DNA from: Bacteroidales bacterium
GTDB lineage: Bacteria > Bacteroidota > Bacteroidia > Bacteroidales > JAUNSR01
NCBI GenBank assembly: GCA_030539115.1
Contig: JAUNSR010000027.1
Span: 1 to 40,097, forward strand
Reading direction: 5' to 3'
DNA: 40,097 nucleotides
Shown here piece after piece: positions 7,613 through 16,322 of this stretch (positions are counted from its first letter, which is position 1; every line of letters begins with the position of its first letter). Under the pieces are notes generated by a model. It worked only from the letters and a program-made list of their open reading frames with translations. It made no database searches and was not told the DNA's origin. A program made the position numbers and the translations under genes.

Positions 7613-8026
7613 AATTATTAATTTGACAGCTTATATAATTATCCCAATTATATTATTTGTAATAACTTATATAGTCAAAAATAGATATGATATTTTTTGT
7701 GGCGCAAATGTAATCTTTTTTCATTAATGTTATACACTTTGTTAAATATTTATTCAATAGTGATTATCACTCGTTTATAGCCATATATATAGTGTCTTTT
7801 TTTATTCTGCTTATACTTGGTCTTTTTTTGATTTATTGTTAAACTATTCTTTTACTAAAAAGTTTCATTTATATATTTTATATTGGGTATCTCATTTTTT
7901 GATGAGTTATTGTATTCTAATTTTTTGTACATATAATAACTTGTTTTTAATAATATCGGTTTGCTGATTAATTCATCAAAATAGATATATTAGCACATCT
8001 TTGATAATAATTTAAAAAAGTGAAAT
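7613..8026. other. Divergent intergenic region between a glycosyltransferase and pdxB
   Basis: 414 bp, very AT-rich, separating two divergent genes. It must hold both promoters, but I see no textbook TTTG-N20-TAnnTTTG pair. The closest is CATCTTTG near 7996-8003 ahead of pdxB. No ORF, RNA gene or repeat is evident. Confidence 0.4.
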
Positions 8027-9199
8027 ATGAATAAAATAAATATTGTTGCTGATTCAAAAATTCCATTTCTAAAGGGCATTTTAGAGCCATTTGCCAATAT
8101 TGAATATCTTTCTCCAAATGAAATAGATAAAGATGCAGTTAAAAATGCTGATGCCCTAATTATTAGAACAAGAACTCATTGTAATAAATCGCTTCTTGAG
8201 GGCAGCAAAGTAAAAATGATAGCTACGGCAACTATTGGTTTTGATCATATTGACAGAAAATATTGCAATGAAAACAATATAACCTGGAAAAATGCTCCAG
8301 GCTGTAATGCTGATGGAGTAGCTCAATATATTATAGGCGTATTAGCTTTGTTAAACAAAATAAAAGGTTTTCAATTTGATGGTAAAACAATCGGCATTAT
8401 CGGCGTTGGAAATGTTGGCAAGAGAGTTGAGAAAGCTTGTATTTCACTTGGCCTTAAAATTCTAAAATGTGATCCTCCACGTGCTAATCAAGAGGGCAAA
8501 AATGATTTTTGTGATTTAAAGACTATTGCTGAGAAAGCAGATATTATTACTTTTCATACTCCCATTACAAGAGATGGAGAGTACCCGACATTTCATTTAG
8601 CTGAAAAAGATTTTTTTAATTCTTTAAAACGGAACCCTGTTATTATTAATGCTGCAAGAGGCGGGGTTGTGGATGAAGAGGCAATGCTTGAGGCTTTTTC
8701 AAATAATCTTATTGATGAAATAATTGTGGATTGTTGGGAAAACGAGCCGGACATCAATTCAGAACTTTTAAAAAAAGCTTTTATCACTACCCCTCACATA
8801 GCCGGATATTCAGCCGACGGTAAATCAAATGCTACTATTATGGCTGTAAAAAATATCGCAGAGTTTTTTGGCTTTGAGATAGACACCACTTCAATAAAGC
8901 CTAAACAGCCTGAAAACCCGATTATTGATGTTTCAATTATTAACAAACAAATTCTTGAAAACAATCAAACAGATAATTTTAACCGAGGCAATTCTATTGA
9001 CGATTTAATTTTTGATGAAGTTATCCTTAAAAGCTATAATCCTGAGTTTGATTCCAATAGGCTAAGAACAGATCCTTCATCTTTTGAGGAACAAAGAGGC
9101 AATTATCCTTTTAGAAGAGAATATAAAGCATATACAATAATGTGTATGCCTGACAATAAATATAAAGAGATGTCCAAGAAATTGGGCTTTAATGTTTAA
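8027..9199 (+). CDS. pdxB: 4-phosphoerythronate dehydrogenase (pyridoxal phosphate synthesis)
   Basis: The 390-residue protein belongs to the D-2-hydroxyacid dehydrogenase superfamily and matches PdxB, which oxidises 4-phosphoerythronate to 2-oxo-3-hydroxy-4-phosphobutanoate in the DXP-dependent vitamin B6 pathway. Visible signatures are T-A-T-I-G-F-D-H-I-D at 67-76, N-A-P-G-C-N-A-D-G-V-A at 89-99, the NAD-binding G-I-I-G-V-G-N-V-G at 123-131, N-A-A-R-G-G-V-V-D-E (substrate Arg region), a conserved Glu in C-W-E-N-E-P, and the catalytic His in T-P-H-I-A-G-Y-S. A C-terminal extension of about 110 residues corresponds to the PdxB dimerisation domain and separates it from SerA-type enzymes. The ATG at 8027 gives the standard N-terminus. 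It appears monocistronic. Confidence 0.93.
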   Translation: MNKINIVADSKIPFLKGILEPFANIEYLSPNEIDKDAVKNADALIIRTRTHCNKSLLEGSKVKMIATATIGFDHIDRKYCNENNITWKNAPGCNADGVAQYIIGVLALLNKIKGFQFDGKTIGIIGVGNVGKRVEKACISLGLKILKCDPPRANQEGKNDFCDLKTIAEKADIITFHTPITRDGEYPTFHLAEKDFFNSLKRNPVIINAARGGVVDEEAMLEAFSNNLIDEIIVDCWENEPDINSELLKKAFITTPHIAGYSADGKSNATIMAVKNIAEFFGFEIDTTSIKPKQPENPIIDVSIINKQILENNQTDNFNRGNSIDDLIFDEVILKSYNPEFDSNRLRTDPSSFEEQRGNYPFRREYKAYTIMCMPDNKYKEMSKKLGFNV

Positions 9200-9394
9200 T
9201 ATCTTTTTATTCAATAAAACATTGGTATATTAAAATACCTTTAACATCTAAAGGATGTCGTCATTGATTTTTAGCTAAATGATATTTCTCCTTGTTGAAA
9301 TATACATTGTTTTATAGAAACAATATTATTTCTTGATTCTCATATTAGTTATACAGAAATTTAATAAAATGTTTAATATTTATACTATATAAAA

Positions 9395-10786
9395 ATGCCC
9401 AATCAAGATTATAGTAAATTAGAAAATATTATCCGAAAAGTCAGAATTACAATAAAACACTATCTCGATTTAAATCGTGATAAAATAAATAATCAACAGA
9501 CTTATGATGCCATTGCCTCTGGTATAGAGTTTAAGGGAACAAATCTTTGGGTCTTAATCTTTGCAATATTTGTTGCTTCATTAGGCTTAAACATGAATTC
9601 TACTCCGGTAATTATCGGTGCAATGCTTATTTCTCCTTTAATGGGACCTATTATGGGAATTGGACTTGGACTTGGTGTAAAAGATTTAAATTTAATCACA
9701 CGCTCATTTAAGAATTTGGTTGTTGCAACATTGTTTGGAATGTTGACATCATGTCTGTATTTTTTAATATCTCCAATAGACGAGGCCCGTTCTGAATTGT
9801 TGGCAAGAACAACTCCTACAATTTATGATGTATTAATAGCCTTTTTTGGTGGAATGGCAGGAATCATTGCTACCGGAAGTAAAGACAAAGGAAATGTTAT
9901 TCCCGGAGTTGCAATAGCCACTGCATTAATGCCCCCTTTATGTACCAGCGGTTATGGCTTGGCTACAGGACAATGGAATTTCTTTTTTGGTGCATTCTAT
10001 CTTTATCTTATAAATTGCGTTTATATAGGTTTTGCCACTTGGCTTGGCGTTTTAATTTTAAAACTACCAAAAGAGCCCGCAGAAGATTTGAAAAAAAGAA
10101 AAAGATTGGTGCAGGCCATAAGTTTCCTTGTTTTAATTACAGCTCTTCCAAGTATCTATATAACCTACAAGATAATAAAGGATAATATTCAAACGACTCA
10201 GGTCAACAACTTTGTTAACCAGCAGTTTGAGTTTCAGTCTACACAGGTGCTTAGCAGGCAAATCGTGATTAAAGATAAAAACAAAGTCCTTGAAGTAACC
10301 CTAATAGGAAAGCCGGTGCCACAGGATTCAATCAATCTTATTGCTTCAAAGATGAGTTTTTACGGCTTAAAAGATGTTCAACTAAAGGTTATGCAGGGAT
10401 ATTCTCCTGATGAGGCTTCTGATCAAAAGGCGATAAACAGCACAATAATGCAGGACCTTTTAAAATACAATCAAGATGTTGTTGATAGGCAGAGGAGTGA
10501 GATTTTCAATCTTGAAAAAAGCCTTAAATCATATCAGCGTTTTGATTCGCTCGGCGTTAAGATAGCACCTGAAATTAAAGTTATTTTCCCTCAAGTGACA
10601 GATTTGGCTGTAGCAAAAACATATTTCAATGAAGTTGACTCTCTTTCTCTCTCTCCGGTAACAATAGCTATTATTTATACCAAAGAGGAATTTTCAGAGA
10701 AGGAGCAAAATACTTTAAAAGAATGGCTCTCTGCACGAATAGAAACTAAGAAGTTACATTTGTTTATTGAAAAACAAAATCCTTAA
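9395..10786 (+). CDS. DUF389 / TIGR00341 family membrane protein
   Basis: A 463-residue integral membrane protein. After a hydrophilic N-terminus of about 50 residues come several hydrophobic helices (about residues 50-250) with the family motif G-A-M-L-I-S-P-L-M-G-P-I-M-G-I-G near 73-90, then G-G-M-A-G-I-I-A-T-G, and A-T-A-L-M-P-P-L-C-T-S-G-Y-G. The last 220 residues are a soluble domain. This matches DUF389, a family of unknown biochemical function sometimes discussed as transporter-like. It stands alone, 195 bp after pdxB, and its stop is 11 bp from the stop of the convergent glycosyltransferase. No substrate can be proposed from the sequence. Confidence 0.85.
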   Translation: MPNQDYSKLENIIRKVRITIKHYLDLNRDKINNQQTYDAIASGIEFKGTNLWVLIFAIFVASLGLNMNSTPVIIGAMLISPLMGPIMGIGLGLGVKDLNLITRSFKNLVVATLFGMLTSCLYFLISPIDEARSELLARTTPTIYDVLIAFFGGMAGIIATGSKDKGNVIPGVAIATALMPPLCTSGYGLATGQWNFFFGAFYLYLINCVYIGFATWLGVLILKLPKEPAEDLKKRKRLVQAISFLVLITALPSIYITYKIIKDNIQTTQVNNFVNQQFEFQSTQVLSRQIVIKDKNKVLEVTLIGKPVPQDSINLIASKMSFYGLKDVQLKVMQGYSPDEASDQKAINSTIMQDLLKYNQDVVDRQRSEIFNLEKSLKSYQRFDSLGVKIAPEIKVIFPQVTDLAVAKTYFNEVDSLSLSPVTIAIIYTKEEFSEKEQNTLKEWLSARIETKKLHLFIEKQNP

Positions 10787-10797
10787 AACGACATAAT

Positions 10798-11760
10798 TTA
10801 TTTTATTGCTTTTGTAAGCCTGATATATATTAAAGCGGCATTATACATCTTTCTCTCTGCCATAGAAGATAGTATCTTTTCAGGCAAATATGAAGGAAAT
10901 GTATGATGCTGTTTTATTTCAGGGAAAAGCTCATTAATACATGGGTATAAACTTATGTTTTCGCATCTGTAGAGATAATTTTTTATCCTTATTTTCATCC
11001 CTGCAATAAGAATATCAATATTTTCATCTGTTGATCTCTCTTTTAAGAAAACTTCTACCGCTTTTGCAGCCATAAATAATTGGTTGATTCCCGATTTATT
11101 AAGACTTTGGGTATATGAATCCGAATTATCTCTGTTGTAGTAATAAAGACCCTCATCGATATAATCTATTTTATTTGCTAAATAAACCAATGGAGTTACT
11201 GTGGAAAAGTCCTCACCATTATCAACACCATCAATCGGCAGAATATTACTTTTGTTGAAGAATTCAGTATTAAATGCCTTAAGACAAAAACTTGGGGAGG
11301 CTTGATTTAAAATGATTTTTCTTAAATATTTTTTTTTGTTTGGGATATAACCCGATGATAAAATCTTTAGTTTATTTTCTATTACTTCATAGCCGTTAAA
11401 AACAATAATGTCAGAAGGTGTAGCATCCACTTTATTTGCAATTATTTCCACTGCATTTCCAGCTATATAATCGTCAGAGTCAACATTAATAAAATAATCA
11501 CCGGTTACGTTTCTTAATGCATCTTTACGTGATGAGGCAAGCCCTTTGTTTGAGGAATGAGAAATAATGGTTATATCATTGTTCCTTTCAGGATATTTCT
11601 TTATGACAGATGTTAATATTGATTCACTATTGTCGGTTGAACAGTCATTAACGAAAACATATTGTATGTTTTTATATGTCTGTTCAAATATAGAAATCAA
11701 ACATCTTTCCAGATATCTCTCTACATTATAGATAGGAACCAATATGGAAACTCTGACCAT
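10798..11760 (-). CDS. Family 2 glycosyltransferase
   Basis: A 320-residue GT2 enzyme: V-S-I-L-V-P-I-Y-N-V-E-R-Y-L near residue 4, S-I-F-E-Q-T-Y near 23, Y-V-F-V-N-D-C-S-T-D-N-S-E near 33-46, L-A-S-S-R-K-D-A-L, and the D-x-D in N-V-D-S-D-D-Y near 95. The C-terminal part is the variable acceptor domain, with no membrane span. It is similar in length and layout to the enzyme at 6644-7612 but clearly divergent, so the two are not a recent duplication. It lies between the DUF389 gene (convergent) and the alkaline phosphatase (same strand, 87 bp upstream, with a terminator between), so it probably has its own promoter. The glycan target is unknown. Confidence 0.85.
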   Translation of the reverse strand: MVRVSILVPIYNVERYLERCLISIFEQTYKNIQYVFVNDCSTDNSESILTSVIKKYPERNNDITIISHSSNKGLASSRKDALRNVTGDYFINVDSDDYIAGNAVEIIANKVDATPSDIIVFNGYEVIENKLKILSSGYIPNKKKYLRKIILNQASPSFCLKAFNTEFFNKSNILPIDGVDNGEDFSTVTPLVYLANKIDYIDEGLYYYNRDNSDSYTQSLNKSGINQLFMAAKAVEVFLKERSTDENIDILIAGMKIRIKNYLYRCENISLYPCINELFPEIKQHHTFPSYLPEKILSSMAERKMYNAALIYIRLTKAIK

Positions 11761-11777
11761 AGTATATATAAATTAAA

Positions 11778-11830
11778 AAGCCCTACACAAAGCTAAAATA
11801 TTTAGTTTGTTATAGGGCTTATGATAAGTA
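11778..11830 (-). terminator. Rho-independent terminator of the alkaline phosphatase gene
   Basis: AAGCCCTA at 11778-11785 pairs with TAGGGCTT at 11813-11820, with additional internal pairing around CTAAA...TTTAG. Read on the minus strand the hairpin is followed by TTTTTAATTT. It lies just after the phosphatase stop codon. Confidence 0.75.
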
Positions 11831-11847
11831 TTTATTAAAAAGTTTTT

Positions 11848-13248
11848 TTAATAACCTGCGGCTTTAGCAATCTTTTTAGGAATGTCAGTATTTTCCTGCA
11901 AGCCTGTAAATTGTTCAGCTCCCGCTCCTATTGCAAACACAGGAACATAAGCACCTGAATGACCTGAAGTAGTCCAACCAATTTTTGCCTTATCGTTAAG
12001 AATGGCAATTGCAACATTAGCTAAAGACTCATCGACAAAATATTCGCTTTTAACCTTTTTTGCGCTATTGGAAACCATATTGTTGTATTCATTCTCAAGA
12101 GCGTTTTCCTCGCTTTCAGTAAGTTTTACACTATCCCAGAAACCAAGTTCTTTTTTAAGAAGTTCTTTTATTTGATCATAAGAAACTTTCCCTTTATTCT
12201 TTTTGCTAAGTGCAACGATATCTGAAGAAAGCTGAGCTTTGGAAATCTTTTGATTGTCAAATTGTTTTAAATCTAAAGTGTAGCCACTTTTACCAAGACC
12301 TAAACCACCGGTTTCATGGTCAGCAGTAATTACGATAAGAGTAGAATCCGGATGAGCCATAAAGAACTTGAAAGCTTCTTTAACGGCATTGTCCATATCA
12401 ATAACCTCTTCGAAAGCTGTTGCTCCATCATTTGAGTGAGCTGCCCAATCAATTTGACCACCTTCAATCATCATGAAAAAGCCCCTGTTATCTTTCTTCA
12501 TAAAATCAATAGCCGATTGAGTTATCTGAGTAAGAGTCAAATCTCCATCTTTTCTATCGATAGCATAAGGAATATTTGAGGTAGTAGCGCCATTCTTTTG
12601 AAAAAGAATCATCTTATCACTTTTTGCACTCTTCTTGTTATATTCATCAACACCTCTTACAACTGTATAACCTGCATTCTTTACAATTTTGAAAAGATCT
12701 TCCTCTTTGCCTGAAGTACCTTTTGGAGATACAAAGTCTGAGGCAGCAAAGAAGTCGAAATCAGATTTGGCAAGGTCTTTACCAATTTCATACGCCATTG
12801 AACGGGACGGTTGATGAGCATAGAAAGAGGCAGGTGTTGCATGATCAATACTTACGCTTGTCATAATACCAACTTTTTTGCCCGCTTTTTTTGCTTTCTC
12901 AGCCACACTCTCAAAAGCTGTTGTGTGTGCTGAATCCATACCTATTGTGCCATTCTTTGTCTTATGACCAGCAGCCAAGGCTGTGCCTCCCGCTGCAGAA
13001 TCTGTAATTGAATTGTGAGTAGAATAGGTTTTTGAATAGCCTGTAAAAGGAAATTGAGTAAAGGTTAAAGGAGCAACAGTTCCGATAGCTCCTTGCTTTT
13101 CACCAAGATACATTTCTGTTCCATGTACTTGATTCATTCCCATTCCATCTCCAATAAAAAAGAATACATACTTAGCTTTTCCGCTTTGTGCAAATCCTAT
13201 GAAGGAAATAGAAAAGAATAATACTACTGATAAAAGTAATTTCTTCAT
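11848..13248 (-). CDS. Alkaline phosphatase, secreted
   Basis: The 466-residue protein has a signal peptide (cleavage probably after F-A at residues 19-20) and all main alkaline phosphatase motifs: the first metal ligand in F-F-I-G-D-G-M-G near 30-37, the catalytic nucleophile Ser84 in I-T-D-S-A-A-G-G-T-A, Q-I-D-W-A-A-H-S-N-D near the middle, T-A-D-H-E-T-G-G with two metal ligands, and the late S-G-H-S-G His. The length is that of the PhoA family. It releases phosphate from organic monoesters in the periplasm. The gene is monocistronic, with a terminator at 11778-11830 and a -7 box (TATATTTG on the minus strand, 13286-13279) about 30 nt upstream of ATG. Regulation by phosphate starvation is expected but no Pho box was identified. 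Confidence 0.93.
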   Translation of the reverse strand: MKKLLLSVVLFFSISFIGFAQSGKAKYVFFFIGDGMGMNQVHGTEMYLGEKQGAIGTVAPLTFTQFPFTGYSKTYSTHNSITDSAAGGTALAAGHKTKNGTIGMDSAHTTAFESVAEKAKKAGKKVGIMTSVSIDHATPASFYAHQPSRSMAYEIGKDLAKSDFDFFAASDFVSPKGTSGKEEDLFKIVKNAGYTVVRGVDEYNKKSAKSDKMILFQKNGATTSNIPYAIDRKDGDLTLTQITQSAIDFMKKDNRGFFMMIEGGQIDWAAHSNDGATAFEEVIDMDNAVKEAFKFFMAHPDSTLIVITADHETGGLGLGKSGYTLDLKQFDNQKISKAQLSSDIVALSKKNKGKVSYDQIKELLKKELGFWDSVKLTESEENALENEYNNMVSNSAKKVKSEYFVDESLANVAIAILNDKAKIGWTTSGHSGAYVPVFAIGAGAEQFTGLQENTDIPKKIAKAAGY

Positions 13249-13612
13249 TTTATTATGTTTTTAAATAGATTTCCATTGCAAATATAATTTTCTATTTCCA
13301 TCCTTAAAGTTTAAATCGTTATAAATAACTGACAAATAGGTAAAACTTAAAGAGATTGTAATATTTAGATTGTGTGTTTAGTTTGATTTTATTGAGTGTT
13401 TATTTGTTTAGTTATTGGAGATTAACAACTGTATAATTCAAAACCTATTATTAAAATGATGTCTGATGATAAGATTAATTGGCTAATGCTCAAAAACAAT
13501 AGAATAAATTATTTAGTTATCTATATAAAAATTGTAATTTTATAAATAATCAAAAATAATTTCATGACAGATATACTTTTAATAAAGTTACAAAACTAAA
13601 TATTATGAACTT
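13249..13612. promoter_or_regulatory. Divergent intergenic region with phosphatase -7 box
   Basis: 364 bp between divergent genes. On the minus strand TATATTTG at 13286-13279 matches the Bacteroidota -7 box; the -33 region (CTTTAAGG) matches only weakly. Nothing comparably clear precedes the plus-strand gene at 13613. The rest is AT-rich sequence with no supported gene. Confidence 0.45.
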
Positions 13613-14311
13613 ATGAAGGGGAAATTTATCTTTTTATTCTTATTGTCTCTAATATCAACATTTGTTTTTGCAGAAAGCAATGATTCGTTTGATGATTATA
13701 TAAACCATTTTAAGGAGATGACAATCCCAATGGAAATTAACAGTGATTCTATCCCTGTCTATTTTCCACGAGGTGATGAAAAAACTTATCCTCAAACTAA
13801 TTTTAATATTCCAAATCATTATGTGGAAGAATTTATATGTAATGATACTATTATAAATTGCCAGGATATTAATAAAGAGGTGTTTTATACATATGGTTTT
13901 AAATTTACTCTAAATAGCTATATTGTTGCTGTCGTTTCTATTGATTGTTCTAATTGTTATTCAGAATTTGGAATAGGTGTTGATGATTGTCTTATGATTG
14001 TTTACAATAAAAACGGAGAAATTATTAGCCAAAAAATAATAGGTAAATATAGTTTCCAACATTTTTGGCAAGGAAAATTTGAAAGTGGAGATGATTCTTA
14101 TATTTTATCATTAGAAATGAAAAATGGAAAGATATTGAAACTTAAGGATAAAATGGGTAAATATTTAGAAGGAGATTTAAAGTATATCCAATTTAATATT
14201 AATAGTTCCGGAAAAATTGAAGAAAAAAATATCAAGACAAAAAAATGTATTGTTGAGTCAGGATTAAATAAATATAGAATGTCATATTACAAAATATTAG
14301 AAGAGTGGTAA
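13613..14311 (+). CDS. Secreted protein of unknown function
   Basis: A 232-residue protein with a clear Sec signal peptide (K-G-K-F-I-F-L-F-L-L-S-L-I-S-T-F-V-F-A, cleaved after residue 20 or so) and no later membrane span. The mature part is rich in beta-forming residues. It holds a C-x-x-C pair (I-D-C-S-N-C-Y near residue 120) with further Cys at D-C-L and K-K-C, suggesting disulfides or metal binding. I do not recognise a family. It is very AT-rich and stands between the phosphatase and the phase-variable restriction-modification block, next to the 147-bp inverted-repeat element, so it may be accessory DNA. No partner gene is evident. Confidence 0.65.
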   Translation: MKGKFIFLFLLSLISTFVFAESNDSFDDYINHFKEMTIPMEINSDSIPVYFPRGDEKTYPQTNFNIPNHYVEEFICNDTIINCQDINKEVFYTYGFKFTLNSYIVAVVSIDCSNCYSEFGIGVDDCLMIVYNKNGEIISQKIIGKYSFQHFWQGKFESGDDSYILSLEMKNGKILKLKDKMGKYLEGDLKYIQFNINSSGKIEEKNIKTKKCIVESGLNKYRMSYYKILEEW

Positions 14312-14329
14312 GTGATTTCTACTACAAAT

Positions 14330-14476
14330 TCTACCCATATAATATAATTAATATAGTTCATTTGTATATAATTTAATTTTTAACACTAAGGTACAAATGC
14401 GCCATTTATACATCTTTAGTTGGTTATCTCCTCTTTCGGTGAGTTATGGCGATTTCATTTTTATTATATGGGTAGA
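14330..14476. mobile_element. 147-bp element with perfect 15-bp terminal inverted repeats (MITE-like)
   Basis: TCTACCCATATAATA at 14330-14344 is repeated in perfect inverse orientation as TATTATATGGGTAGA at 14462-14476. Inside, GCGCCAT near 14399-14405 pairs with ATGGCG near 14446-14451, so the element is a nested imperfect palindrome. It has no ORF. It sits between the orphan secreted gene and the recombinase, 82 bp from the stop of the latter. A non-autonomous transposable element, an invertible segment or a strong bidirectional hairpin are all possible. Confidence 0.6.
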
Positions 14477-14557
14477 TGTAAATAATTTTTTAAGGTAGAT
14501 TATAGTTAAACATCGAATTTTTGGTTTACCGGTTCTTTCTTATCGTCTTTCATCAGT

Positions 14558-15484
14558 TTATTTACCCAATGATTTTAACATCTTGTTTATACACTTCTTT
14601 TTTTGCTCCATATTAGGATGAACATAAAGATTAAGAGTTGTACTGATATTTGAATGGCCCAAAATGACACTTACTGTTTTATAATCACAGTTGCTTTCGA
14701 TGCAACGAGTTGCAAAAGAATGACGAAGACTATGAAATTTTAATGGAGGTATATCGAGTTTTTCCATAAGCTTTTTATAATAGTTGCGATAGGTTCGAGG
14801 TTCAGTAGCTTCATTCTCGTTTGTCAATATATAGAACTCTTCATTGACAATTTTTTTTAATGGCTTTATAATGGAGATAAGTTCTTTACACATGGGAATC
14901 TCACGAAAAGAATTTTGAGTTTTTGGAGTGTTGATTACAAGCTGTGTATACTTTTTCTCCTCCTCTATAATATAGATTCGCTCAATAGTACGTTTAACAG
15001 TGATGGTGCCTGTATTTATATCAATATCAGACCACTTTAAAGCACATATTTCGCCAATTCTTAAGCCGGTGCTCAGGCAAACATAAATACCTAAATTTTT
15101 GAATGTGAAGTTGTCGTGAATGAAATTTAGAATTCTCTTATGGTTTTTAATTGTTAATACTTCAATCTCCTTATTAGATTGAACTGTAGGATATTTTATA
15201 TCCCATTCATGATAATTGATCCATTCATTTTTGACGCCAAATTTCATGACCATTTTAAGTACAATCAATATGTCCTTAATTGTTTTTGCACTTAGTCCTG
15301 CATTCAACTTTTTTAAGACGAATACTTGAACCTGTTCTTCTCTCAATTCATAGCCCTCTCCAAAGAATGGGTTAATGTGGTTTTCAAGAATCAACATATA
15401 TGCTGCAAATGTTGATTGCTTTACATACGGCCGCTTTTCAATTTTCCAAGCATCCGAAATTTCTCTAACTGTTTTGTTTGTCAT
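14558..15484 (-). CDS. Tyrosine recombinase, probable hsdS-shuffling invertase
   Basis: The start is set at ATG 15484 (M-T-N-K-T-V-R-E-I), giving 308 residues. The longer frame up to 15658 runs antisense through the hsdS repeat and is not credible as protein. Residues 1-100 form the SAM-like core-binding domain. The catalytic domain shows the Arg in S-T-G-L-R-I-G-E-I, the H-x-x-R box in F-H-S-L-R-H-S-F-A-T, the second His in L-G-H-S-N-I-S-T-T, and the nucleophile Tyr in L-N-L-Y-V-H-P. All five active-site positions appear present. It starts 46 bp from the outer hsdS inverted repeat. In Bacteroidota and Firmicutes such recombinases invert hsdS segments to change type I specificity, and that is the likely job here. 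It could also act on the neighbouring 147-bp element. Confidence 0.88.
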   Translation of the reverse strand: MTNKTVREISDAWKIEKRPYVKQSTFAAYMLILENHINPFFGEGYELREEQVQVFVLKKLNAGLSAKTIKDILIVLKMVMKFGVKNEWINYHEWDIKYPTVQSNKEIEVLTIKNHKRILNFIHDNFTFKNLGIYVCLSTGLRIGEICALKWSDIDINTGTITVKRTIERIYIIEEEKKYTQLVINTPKTQNSFREIPMCKELISIIKPLKKIVNEEFYILTNENEATEPRTYRNYYKKLMEKLDIPPLKFHSLRHSFATRCIESNCDYKTVSVILGHSNISTTLNLYVHPNMEQKKKCINKMLKSLGK

Positions 15485-15529
15485 AATAATATAAATTAGG
15501 TGATATTTAATTAGAGAAATATAATCACT

Positions 15530-15650
15530 TATGTTCCAACTAAGCGAGAGCAGTGCCAAACCTGTTTGAGCAATGCCGAGCGTGCGGAACTTCGCTCGAA
15601 GAGCAATGTTCCAAATCTGAGATTCCCAGAGTTCAAGGGAGAGTGGAAAG
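15530..15650 (+). repeat. Outer inverted repeat (121 bp), copy at the silent hsdS cassette
   Basis: Positions 15530-15650 match the reverse complement of 17492-17612 at every base I compared (121/121). The repeat codes for the shared hsdS segment from V-P-T-K-R-E-Q to F-K-G-E-W-K. It is the recombination site for inverting the whole 15530-17612 segment. Confidence 0.95.
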
Positions 15651-16270
15651 CTGAGCAATTGAGTGATATTGCCAAGCTTACAAAGGGAGTTGGCATTTCA
15701 AAAGATCAACTTTCTGTAAGCGGTGAATTATGTATCTTATATGGAGAACTCTATACTAAGTATGATTTAGAAATAATAAATGAAGTATTAAGCAAAACGG
15801 ATATTCATACAGATAAGCTTATAAGGAGCAAAGCTAATGATGTTATTATACCATGTTCTGGCGAAACTGCCGTTGATATTGCTTCCGCTAGATGTGTTTC
15901 ATTAGACAACATTCTTTTGGGAGGAGACTTAAATATAATACGATTAAACTACTATGATGGCTCTTTTATGAGTTACCAATTAAATGGTAAGCGTAAATAT
16001 GATATAGCAAAAGTAGCTCAGGGTGTTTCTGTTGTACATCTTTATGGGGAACATTTGAAAGGCATTATTACTTACAATCCTAAGTTGGATGAGCAAAAGA
16101 AAATCGTTAGGCTTCTATCTTTGCTTGACGAGCGCATCGCTACCCAAAACAAAATCATTGAGAAGCTGCAATCCTTAATCAAAGGACTTGCTTACGATGT
16201 TGCTAATAGCTGCAAGAATCGTATTGCAAGAACTTTAATGAAATTAGAAGATAAACTTTATATAGAATAG
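15533..16270 (+). pseudogene. hsdS: Silent, 3'-truncated hsdS cassette (alternative first target-recognition domain)
   Basis: An hsdS reading frame in inverse orientation to the expressed gene. It has no start codon or promoter of its own; the first possible start is TTG at 15566. It consists of the shared N-terminal block (outer repeat), a different first target-recognition domain (about 15651-16120, starting A-E-Q-L-S-D-I-A-K-L-T-K-G), and the shared central conserved helix L-D-E-R-I-A-T-Q-N-K-I-I-E-K-L-Q-S-L (inner repeat). It ends after only about 27 further residues (L-A-Y-D-V-A-N-S-C ... L-Y-I-E) instead of a second recognition domain. As storage for recombination it can donate its first domain to the expressed copy. 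The missing second domain suggests an old deletion. Confidence 0.85.
16121..16189 (+). repeat. Inner inverted repeat (69 bp), copy in the silent hsdS cassette
   Basis: Positions 16121-16189 are the exact reverse complement of 16917-16985 (69 bp). They code for the central conserved coiled helix of HsdS. Inversion between these copies swaps what follows the first target-recognition domain. Confidence 0.95.
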
Positions 16271-16322
16271 ATTATCTGACTTTTAAACTTGATTCAAAAG
16301 CAATATTTGTTGCAGCAGATGT

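Noticed and set aside
14345..14461. Invertible promoter controlled by the recombinase
   Set aside because: The inverted ends fit, but I found no convincing TTTG-N20-TAnnTTTG promoter inside on either strand; kept only as a MITE-like or invertible candidate.
15485..15658. N-terminal extension of the recombinase ORF (58 codons)
   Set aside because: It runs antisense through the 121-bp hsdS repeat; the recombinase domain begins properly at ATG 15484.
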